From Calditrichota bacterium (GTDB lineage: Bacteria; Zhuqueibacterota; Zhuqueibacteria; Zhuqueibacterales; Geothermadaptataceae), in assembly GCA_008501765.1 (NCBI GenBank), contig QQUE01000015.1, positions 1 through 64,000 of the forward strand: a stretch of 64,000 nt of DNA. Reading direction: 5' to 3'. The position numbers and the translations under genes are program-made. Under the pieces are notes generated by a model, which saw only the letters and a program-made list of their open reading frames with translations, was not told the origin of the DNA and did no database searches. Positions 38,587 to 45,920 of the stretch are shown here, piece after piece (positions within the stretch are counted from its first letter, which is position 1; each line of letters starts with the position of its first letter).

Positions 38587-39030
38587 ATGCTGGAAAACAT
38601 GATTTTATTAAACCACAAAGAATGCACTGCGATTGAGATCCATGCTGAAAAGACGTATCCATATGAGTGCTGTGGCTTTCTTCTCGGAATGCGCAGAGGA
38701 GAAGATGATTTCGTCGTTTCGGAAATCATTCCTGCTGAGAATCAATGTAAACCGGCGCCCGGCAAACAATTTAAAATCCATGCAGGTGATTTTTTTAACG
38801 TGCAGAAATACAGCAAAAAAAAGGATAGTGCCGTCATCGGGATTTACCATTCCCACCCTGATTCACCAGCGCTGCCATCAAAAAAAGATTTGGCCGCCGC
38901 ATGGCCCGGTTTTATTAACGCAATCTGTGCAGTCCGCAGGGGATTGGCAATTGACACCCAAATATTCAAACTTTCCAAAGATCGCACTTCTTTTGAACCA
39001 ATAAAAATGAAAATAGTGGAGCCTGTGTGA
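38587..39030 (+). CDS. JAMM-family (M67) metallopeptidase
   Basis: A 147-aa single-domain MPN/JAMM protein. The zinc motif is complete: Glu27 (ECCGFLLG), His88-x-His90, Ser98 and Asp101 in HSHPDSPALPSKKD. Bacterial members remove C-terminal extensions from ubiquitin-like sulfur carriers (ThiS/MoaD/CysO type) so that an E1-like enzyme can adenylate the exposed Gly-Gly. The stop codon overlaps the GTG start of the E1-like gene by 3 nt, so the two are translationally coupled. A second ATG at 38599 is an alternative start. No sulfur carrier gene lies beside it. Confidence 0.86.
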   Translation: MLENMILLNHKECTAIEIHAEKTYPYECCGFLLGMRRGEDDFVVSEIIPAENQCKPAPGKQFKIHAGDFFNVQKYSKKKDSAVIGIYHSHPDSPALPSKKDLAAAWPGFINAICAVRRGLAIDTQIFKLSKDRTSFEPIKMKIVEPV

Positions 39031-40154
39031 ACTTAACCAAAAACGAAATTGAACGCTATAGCCGCCAGCTCGTATTACCGGAATTCGGCATCGCCGGGCA
39101 GGAAAAATTAAAAGCTGCCAAGGTTTTATGCGTTGGAACCGGTGGTTTGGGTTCATCCCTGCTGCTTTATCTCGCGGCATCCGGGGTTGGCCAGCTCGGA
39201 ATTGTCGATTTTGATGTCGTCGATGCCTCCAACTTACAAAGGCAGATCATCCACGGCACCTCTTCAATCGGTAAATCGAAAGTGGAAAGCGCAAAAGATG
39301 CTATTTTTGAAATTAATCCACTCGTAAAAACAGACATTTATGATGCGCCATTCACGACCGGAACTGCGTTGGATCTCGTCAAAAATTACGATGTCATCGT
39401 CGACTGTACAGACAATTTTCCGACGCGCTATCTGATAAATGATGCATGCGTACTCGCCGACAAACCATTTGTCTACGGTTCTATTTTCCGCTTTGAGGGG
39501 CAGGCATCGGTTTTTAACTATCAGGATGGTCCCAATTATCGCGACCTCTACCCTACTCCACCGTCGCCATGGCTGGTGCCCAATTGTGTAGTCGGTGGCG
39601 TGCTCGGCATTCTGCCGGGTACAATCGGATTAATTCAGGCAACCGAAACAGTGAAAATTCTTATTGGAAAAGGAGAAACGCTCTCGGGCCGGCTTCTGCT
39701 CTATGATGCCATGAATATGCGTTTTCGTGAGCTCAAGTTGAAAAAAAATCCGGCACGCGAGCCGATAACAGAACTTATCAATTACACTGAATTTTGTGGT
39801 ACGCAAAGCCCCGGCGATACGGCCGTGGAAATTGATCCGGCACTTGAAATTACTGCAACCGAGCTGGCAGAAAAACTTAAAACCGAAGACATTACCTTGA
39901 TCGATATTCGAGAACCGTTGGAGTGGGAAATCTGCCATTTACCGGGATCCACGCTCATTCCTTTGAGCCAGCTTGCAGAAAAAACGAAAGAAATTGACAA
40001 AGCGAAAAAGATTGTGGCATGTTGCCGCAGCGGCGTCCGTTCCGTGGAAGCATTGCATATTTTGCACAAAGCCGGCTTTACCGACGCTGTGCATTTACGC
40101 GGAGGCGTGCATGCCTGGTGTGATGAAGTCGATCAGACGATGCCCAAATATTAG
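39027..40154 (+). CDS. MoeB/ThiF-like E1 adenylyltransferase fused to rhodanese
   Basis: A 375-aa protein. The N-terminal E1-like domain has the ATP-binding GTGGLG (37-42), NLQRQIIH (69-76), CTDNFPTRY and the conserved PNCVVGGVLG (Cys187). The C-terminal rhodanese domain has active-site Cys333 in CCRSGVRS. It should adenylate and thiolate a ubiquitin-like sulfur carrier. The zinc-binding Cys pairs of classical MoeB are missing: NYRD (170-173) stands where CYRC is usual, and NPAREP (241-246) where a CPxC motif is usual. The start is GTG, inside the end of the JAMM gene. Confidence 0.9.
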   Translation: MNLTKNEIERYSRQLVLPEFGIAGQEKLKAAKVLCVGTGGLGSSLLLYLAASGVGQLGIVDFDVVDASNLQRQIIHGTSSIGKSKVESAKDAIFEINPLVKTDIYDAPFTTGTALDLVKNYDVIVDCTDNFPTRYLINDACVLADKPFVYGSIFRFEGQASVFNYQDGPNYRDLYPTPPSPWLVPNCVVGGVLGILPGTIGLIQATETVKILIGKGETLSGRLLLYDAMNMRFRELKLKKNPAREPITELINYTEFCGTQSPGDTAVEIDPALEITATELAEKLKTEDITLIDIREPLEWEICHLPGSTLIPLSQLAEKTKEIDKAKKIVACCRSGVRSVEALHILHKAGFTDAVHLRGGVHAWCDEVDQTMPKY

Positions 40155-40697
40155 TTGTGTCCATTGATCAACGAATGAACAGTCACATGCCGGGATAACA
40201 CAATCTAAAATTTATACAGTCCATCGCATCGACATCCAATTTATTATTTCACCGGAGTTCTTCTTTATTCTGCCAGCAAAACAGGCAGCGTGACCGGGGG
40301 TATGTTTGATTTACTACCAGTGCTTCACAAAAATCGAGATTTACACAAAATCCAAATGAAAGCGCACATTCGCGAATATTTTTGAGACTTCTTGCCTGCT
40401 TCAGACTGCTGAAATGTACCGGCAATCGCTTTTCCTAAATTATTGAAGCACTTCCAAAAATAAGTGGGAAATTTTTAAGAGAACTGTAGCAGTCTTGATT
40501 TGCCATTGAAGCTGCAGAGTTTTCAAAAGCTGGATGCGTTAAAAAGTATGATCTATCACACAAAATTTTAATGCATTGATCCAAGTGATTACAAGCAACT
40601 GCATGCGCACTATGGTGATTCACCTTTTGTTTTTGTGCAGTAATTTTATACTTTCATGCAAAACAGAATCCTGCAGAATAATACCGAGGCCGGTTGC
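40155..40697. other. Intergenic region without recognised genes
   Basis: A 540-bp spacer. A 62-codon minus-strand frame (40435-40623) lacks a family match, ribosome-binding site or plausible context. The frame of the GH18-like gene extends back to 40656 without a signal peptide. No repeats or RNAs were seen. Confidence 0.4.
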
Positions 40698-43190
40698 ATG
40701 AAAAAGCGCATTCTTCTTCTATTTTTAGCACTTTACTTGAATTCGAATTTGATATCGCAAGAAATGAGCCCCCATTTTATTGATCTCCAGCGTCACAAAA
40801 ACACCCCCACAACCCCGGAACTAATTGGCGACCACATGCAGCAAATCCTGCCTTTGCAGTCGCGATTAAAAAAAATAGCCACCCCGGAAGTCACTGTTTT
40901 TGGCTACCTCCCGTACTGGATTCGCAGCCAGGCTTATGCGCACTTGCGATTCGATTTATTGACCCACATCGCCATTTTTTCTATCGAAGTCAATGCCGAT
41001 GGTTCGCTGGGAAATGCCCACGGCTGGCCCTGGAATGATGTCATAAATCGAGCGCACAGCGCCGGGGTAAAAGTGATTCTCACGGCTACGCTTTTTAGCG
41101 GTAGCGATATTTTAACGCTGATCAGCAATCCGACCTACAAGCAGCGATTTTTCGAGGGCATAAAAGCGAAAATGGTCGGTGGTCAAGCCGATGGTGTGAA
41201 TATCGATTTTGAGGGCGGGCGATCTTCGGGTTGGCCGGCAAAGATCAATGCATTTATGGCCGAATTGACCGATTATCTGCACCGTGAAATACCGGGATCT
41301 GAAGTCAGTTTTGCCGCCCCGGTGATAAATTGGGGGCAGGATTTTGATCTGCCCGGTCTCGCACAATCCTGCGATTATCTCTTTATTATGGGTTACGCTT
41401 TCTGGGGTTCGTGGAGCACAACGAGCGGCCCCAATTCGCCTCTCACAGGCCCTGGACATAATATCAGCTCTTCGCTCAATTCCGACTACAATATTGTTGT
41501 GCAAAACACACCTGATCGGTTGGTTCTCGGTCTGCCCTACTACGGTCATCACTGGAAAACCGCCACCGGAGACGCCGGATCGTCAGTCATCGAGTTTATG
41601 GCCTCGACTTTTTTCTCTTCATCGCAGCCAGGGTCGGAAACCTACGGTCTGCTCTGGCACGAAAGCTCACAAACACCGTGGTATAAATATCACGATGGCG
41701 ATACCTGGCATCAGGTTTGGTTTGATGACGACTCCAGCCTTGGTTTGAAATATGATTTTGCCATGAGCAAAAACCTGCGTGGCGTCGGCATGTGGGCATT
41801 GGGTTACGATGGCGCCCGGCAAGAATTGTGGAATTTAATCGATTTCAAGTTTGGCTCCGGACAACAACCTGTTCCAACGATGCCACTATCGTTGCGGATT
41901 TTGCACAATGATGCAACCAGCGTAAAAGTCGAATTTGAAGCTGCAACAAGGGCAACAGGCTATTTTATTTATCGCAGTTCCGACGGCCTGACATTTACCG
42001 ATTCGCTTTATCAGCCGGGTACAAGTGGCGTGGTTGATAATCTACAGGCGGATTCTCTTTACTTTTTTCGAATGCGGGCTGTTAATGCCACCGGACTTTC
42101 AGCACCCACAGAAGTACTGGCCGCCGTGCCAAAAAATACTGTTTTTCAAACGTTAGTCGTTAATGGCTTTGACCGCACAGCCGGGACAAACAACACTTTG
42201 GATTATATTCGCCAGCACGCGCAGGCGATCCATGCGGCCGGGTTCGGGTTTAGTAGCGCCAGCAACGAAGCCATTTACCGCAACCAGGTTTCGCTATGCG
42301 ATTTTAAGGTGGTTGACTGGATTCTCGGGGATGAAAGTACGGCGGATGATACGTTTAATTCCATCGAGCAGGACAGTATCAAAGTCTTTCTCGATTCCGG
42401 TGGACGACTCTTCGTTTCCGGCTCGGAAATCGGCTGGGATTTGCAGGAAAAGGGCAGTTCGGCCGATCGCGATTTTTACCATAATTACCTCAAAGCAGAT
42501 TATGTGGACGACGCACCGAATGGACAAAAAGCGACCTATTACAGCCTGAATCCTGTTGGAAATTCCGGCATTGGTGGCAGCGAAATTTTTACATTTGATG
42601 ACGGCAGTCAAGGCACTTTCGAAATCGATTGGCCGGACGCCATTCGCCCGATGAACGGCAGTGATTTTTTTATGGAATACACCGGTGTGGTTAGCGCAAG
42701 CAGCGGCGGCGCCGGAGTCTTGTTCAAAGGGCTGTTTCCAGGCGCAACTGCCGACACCGGTGCTGTGGCCACATTGGCTGTGCCTTTCGAAACTATTTAT
42801 CCGCAGGAAAAAAGAGAAATGCTGATGGCTGATATTCTCGAATTTCTCAGCAGCGGGATTGAAGATTCCGATAATTCCAATACGGATAAAGTACCCGATT
42901 CATTTTCTTTGCTGCAGAATTATCCCAATCCATTCAATTCGAGGACAACAATTGCGTATGAATTGCCGCTGCCAGGTTCTGTTGAGCTCGTCCTGTTTAA
43001 CATTCGCGGGGAAAAAGTTTGGCGCACAACGCAAAACCACGAATCAGGTGGGCAATACTCCATAAAATGGCATGGCCAAAACAGCGCAGGATTGACTGTG
43101 AGTAGCGGGATTTATTATTATCGCGTGCGTTTTGCAGCAGAGAATGGGCAGATTTATCGTCAAAGTCGCAGGATGAGTTTCTTGAAATAA
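40698..43190 (+). CDS. Secreted GH18-type glycoside hydrolase with T9SS sorting domain
   Basis: About 830 aa. The signal peptide is MKKRILLLFLALYLNSNLISQ. A family 18 TIM barrel spans about 55-395: VFGYLPYWIRSQ opens it, and the catalytic motif DGVNIDFE places the acid/base Glu at 172. The N for D in the motif is common in spore-peptidoglycan YaaH-type members. A fibronectin type III-like domain (about 400-485), an unassigned domain with a flavodoxin-like start (LVVNGFDRTAGTNNT), and a T9SS sorting domain (NYPNPFNSRTTIAY to RRMSFLK) follow. It could cut chitin, peptidoglycan or another N-acetylglucosamine polymer. The start at 40698 has GAGG 8 nt upstream. Confidence 0.85.
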   Translation: MKKRILLLFLALYLNSNLISQEMSPHFIDLQRHKNTPTTPELIGDHMQQILPLQSRLKKIATPEVTVFGYLPYWIRSQAYAHLRFDLLTHIAIFSIEVNADGSLGNAHGWPWNDVINRAHSAGVKVILTATLFSGSDILTLISNPTYKQRFFEGIKAKMVGGQADGVNIDFEGGRSSGWPAKINAFMAELTDYLHREIPGSEVSFAAPVINWGQDFDLPGLAQSCDYLFIMGYAFWGSWSTTSGPNSPLTGPGHNISSSLNSDYNIVVQNTPDRLVLGLPYYGHHWKTATGDAGSSVIEFMASTFFSSSQPGSETYGLLWHESSQTPWYKYHDGDTWHQVWFDDDSSLGLKYDFAMSKNLRGVGMWALGYDGARQELWNLIDFKFGSGQQPVPTMPLSLRILHNDATSVKVEFEAATRATGYFIYRSSDGLTFTDSLYQPGTSGVVDNLQADSLYFFRMRAVNATGLSAPTEVLAAVPKNTVFQTLVVNGFDRTAGTNNTLDYIRQHAQAIHAAGFGFSSASNEAIYRNQVSLCDFKVVDWILGDESTADDTFNSIEQDSIKVFLDSGGRLFVSGSEIGWDLQEKGSSADRDFYHNYLKADYVDDAPNGQKATYYSLNPVGNSGIGGSEIFTFDDGSQGTFEIDWPDAIRPMNGSDFFMEYTGVVSASSGGAGVLFKGLFPGATADTGAVATLAVPFETIYPQEKREMLMADILEFLSSGIEDSDNSNTDKVPDSFSLLQNYPNPFNSRTTIAYELPLPGSVELVLFNIRGEKVWRTTQNHESGGQYSIKWHGQNSAGLTVSSGIYYYRVRFAAENGQIYRQSRRMSFLK

Positions 43191-43194
43191 TTTT

Positions 43195-43227
43195 AGGTGC
43201 CAGGCACTTTTGAAGTGCCTGGCACCT
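43195..43227. repeat. Perfect 15-bp hairpin, GTGCC palindrome copy A
   Basis: AGGTGCCAGGCACTT (43195-43209), loop TTG, then AAGTGCCTGGCACCT (43213-43227). It fills the 41-bp gap between convergent genes and may terminate or stabilise both transcripts, although a T-run is missing. It is almost identical to copy B at 44824-44856. Confidence 0.85.
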
Positions 43228-43231
43228 GAGA

Positions 43232-44710
43232 CTATTTCCGGCTGGCTGCAATTCGGGCATATTTTTTCGCACGTGGCAAACTGTGGCGGGCGTTTTCATA
43301 TTTTGGATCGATGGACAGGCATTTTTCCCACGCATCCGCCGCCTGCTGCCACTGCCGCAATTTCCAATGACAGAGACCGAAGTTGTACCACGCGCTGGTA
43401 TTTTCCGGCTCGCGGGTGATTATCCACTGAAAATCTTTCGAAGCACGGGGATATTCTTTGAGTTTGATCAAACACAGGGCTCGATTCTGCACATAGGTCA
43501 CATTGCTCGAATCAACTCCAATTGCATGAGTAAAATCATCAACAGCTGCCGCGTAATTTTGCAGATTTAAGTGGCACATGGCCCGTTTAAAATAGGCATG
43601 ATCCGAAACGCTGCTGGCAATGGCCGCATTAAATTCAGGAATGGCCGATTCATATTTCTGTTGCTGCATGAGAGCGACACCCCAATAATAATGCAGTTGC
43701 TGAAAAGCCGGATCGATTCTGGCAGTAATACTCAAATCACGCAAAGCGGATTCCGGATTGTGGCTGGAAAGATAGCAGACCGCCCGGTTAAAATGGGCCG
43801 TGGCATTTTGCGGATCGAGAGCGATTATTTGCGAATAGAGTTCGAGTTTCTTTTGCAGATCACTACTTTCCGCTGCCTCCCGAAACAAGCCGGTCAATTG
43901 AGCGATAAACCGCTCGTACTCCGTGTCTATTTTCGGACTGGTTAAATACAATTGCTCCGGCTCGACCGGCTTGTATTTTGTCTTTTGCTTGCGAATTCTT
44001 TTTATGACTGCTATCACATATTTATCGTTTGCTGAGATTTTTTTCTGCTTATCTAAAAAAGCAGTAATGGCTTTGCGCGGTACCCTCGCCCCCAGCGGAC
44101 TGCGCTGAATCTTTTTATTGCCTTTTTCCGAATTGCGCCAATCGATGCTCGCCAGCATCTTTTCAATGGCCTGCCAGCACCGGTGTTTATTTTGTGCCGT
44201 TTCAGCACTGGCGAAATACAAAACTTGCAGCAGCAACTCCCCTTTTAACAAGCCATATTCATTATTATCAACCGTAAACTTTAGCATATTTTGCAGCCGG
44301 TCATCATTGCCCAGATTATAATATTTTTGATACAGCCTGGTTTGTGCTGCATTGAGATAGTGGAATTGAAATTCAAGAAAGGAAATTTTCACTTGAAAAT
44401 CGGCATTGGACTGGATACTTCTTTTTAATCGTTTATCAAAAACCAACGAGGAATTGATTTTCTTTGACAGTTGAATGAAACCAATATCTTCAGGAACGGT
44501 GAAGCGCAAAGTGGAAATGCTATCCCAAAATACGGTCTCCAAAAAATCAGAGTTCTGAGAACTAGAATCGCCCAAAACAGCAACGAGTTGATCCTCAATT
44601 TCAAAGGCGTTGGCGGAATTTTGGTGAAAAACAGGCTGCTGCTGTGTTGAGGCGCACGAACTGGTGAGAATAGCAAAAATGAACAGGGGAACCCGTTTTA
44701 TAGTCTGCAT
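43232..44710 (-). CDS. TPR-repeat lipoprotein
   Basis: A 492-aa protein with a lipoprotein signal peptide (FIFAILTSSC, Cys19). The N-terminal half has no recognised domain. From about residue 275 to the end there are about six tetratricopeptide repeats (for example ATAHFNRAVCYLSSHNPESA, then FKRAMCHLNLQNYAAAVDD). TPR lipoproteins scaffold envelope protein complexes; the partner is unknown. The gene stands alone, bracketed by the two hairpin repeats at 43195 and 44824. Confidence 0.8.
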   Translation of the reverse strand: MQTIKRVPLFIFAILTSSCASTQQQPVFHQNSANAFEIEDQLVAVLGDSSSQNSDFLETVFWDSISTLRFTVPEDIGFIQLSKKINSSLVFDKRLKRSIQSNADFQVKISFLEFQFHYLNAAQTRLYQKYYNLGNDDRLQNMLKFTVDNNEYGLLKGELLLQVLYFASAETAQNKHRCWQAIEKMLASIDWRNSEKGNKKIQRSPLGARVPRKAITAFLDKQKKISANDKYVIAVIKRIRKQKTKYKPVEPEQLYLTSPKIDTEYERFIAQLTGLFREAAESSDLQKKLELYSQIIALDPQNATAHFNRAVCYLSSHNPESALRDLSITARIDPAFQQLHYYWGVALMQQQKYESAIPEFNAAIASSVSDHAYFKRAMCHLNLQNYAAAVDDFTHAIGVDSSNVTYVQNRALCLIKLKEYPRASKDFQWIITREPENTSAWYNFGLCHWKLRQWQQAADAWEKCLSIDPKYENARHSLPRAKKYARIAASRK

Positions 44711-44823
44711 AGGCCAGTCCCATGATTTTGTAGGATATTGATATTTTATTGGATCAGACTATGGTAAAATGCACGCGATCGGCATTGGTTTCAATTTAAT
44801 GGTACAAGCCGAGGTAAAATTTA

Positions 44824-44856
44824 AAGTGCCAGGCACTTTGGAAGTGCCTGGCACTT
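44824..44856. repeat. Perfect 15-bp hairpin, GTGCC palindrome copy B
   Basis: AAGTGCCAGGCACTT (44824-44838), loop TGG, then AAGTGCCTGGCACTT (44842-44856). Compared with copy A the second base pair changes from G-C to A-T on both arms, so pairing is kept. It lies 114 nt upstream of the TPR lipoprotein start. Confidence 0.85.
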
Positions 44857-45034
44857 GGACTGATCTTAAGAAGACTGATGCAGTCATGCATAAAAACATA
44901 CTTATATGATAGAAAAATTGCACGTTTCCATGCTCTGCCTGGAAAGCGCATTTCTCAGTGCGCCGCGTCCATTTTTTTAAGTGAAGATGAAGAATAACGA
45001 ATAGGTTGCGAGCATCCCGAAAAACGTTAAATAA

Positions 45035-45917
45035 GATGGAATCGCTCGATGTGAGCAAGAGTTATTGATAACATCGCAAAAGCAGCGATCTTATCAAATG
45101 GCATGGCGCTGCAATCACTCAAAGTGATGGAAGCGCTCAATTTTTGGGAGATTTATTGATAACATCGCAAAAGCAGCGATCTTATCAAATGGCACGGCGA
45201 TGCAATCACTCAAAGTGATGGAATCGCTCGATGTGAGCAAGAGTTATTGATAACATCGCAAAAGCAGCGGTCTTATCAAATGGCACGGCGATGCAATCAC
45301 TCAAAGTGATGGAATCGCTCGATGTGAGAAAGAGTTATTGATAACATCGCAAAAGCAGCGATCTTATCAAATGGCACGGCGATGCAATCACTCAAAGTGA
45401 TGGAATCGCTCAATTTGCGCGAGAGTTATTGATAACATCGCAAAAGCAGCGATCTTATCAAATGGCATGGCGCTGCAATCACTCAAAGTGATGGAATCGC
45501 TCGATGTGAGAAAGAGTTATTGATAACATCGCAAAAGCAGCGATCTTATCAAATGGCACGGCGATGCAATCACTTAATGTGATGGAAGCGCTCAATTTGC
45601 GCGAGAGTTATTGATAACATCGCAAAAGCAGCGATCTTATCAAATGGCGCTGCGATGCAATCACTCAAAGTGATGGAATCGCTCAATGTGCGCGAGAGTT
45701 ATTGATAACATCGCAAAAGCAGCGATCTTATCAAATGGCATGGCGATGCAATCACTTAATGTGATGGAATCGTTCGATTTGTGGGAGATTTATTGATAAC
45801 ATCGCAAAAGCAGCGATCTTATCAAATGGCATGGCGATGCAATCACTCAAAGTGATGGAATCGCTCAATTTGCGCGAGAGTTATTGATAACATCGCAAAA
45901 GCAGCGATCTTATCAAA
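45035..45917. repeat. Tandem array of nine 91-bp structured units (plus partial ends)
   Basis: Units begin at 45062, 45153, 45244, 45335, 45426, 45517, 45608, 45699 and 45790, each exactly 91 bp. A 27-bp partial copy precedes the first, and a 37-bp partial copy (45881-45917) follows the last. Each unit has a hairpin at offsets 4-16/24-36 (TTGATAACATCGC with GCGATCTTATCAA, one mismatch, loop AAAAGCA) and a second at offsets 45-49/71-75 with inner stem 53-58/62-67 (ATCACT/AGTGAT). The final 14 bases of the unit vary among about six related versions. The array ends 3 nt after the carB stop codon. Since 91 is not divisible by three, it cannot encode a continuous repeat protein. Confidence 0.95.
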
Positions 45918-45920
45918 GTA

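Larger units (their letters stand above)
44711..45920. other. Long intergenic region with hairpin and tandem array
   Basis: No gene is supported across 1.2 kb. It contains the hairpin repeat at 44824-44856, a stretch of about 175 bp without features apart from a small GCGCA/TGCGC hairpin, and then the 91-bp tandem array. A 99-codon minus-strand frame (44759-45058) runs through the hairpin and is rejected. Confidence 0.6.

Noticed and set aside
40435-40623. 62-codon minus-strand frame in the spacer before the GH18-like gene
   Set aside because: No recognisable sequence, no start context and no neighbours on that strand.
44759-45058. 99-codon minus-strand frame
   Set aside because: It runs through the perfect hairpin at 44824-44856 and into the partial first repeat unit, so it is most likely a chance frame.
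45062-45917. CRISPR array
   Set aside because: Unit length is exactly constant, the 'spacer' part is only 14 nt and is reused among units, and no cas genes are present; it is a tandem repeat.
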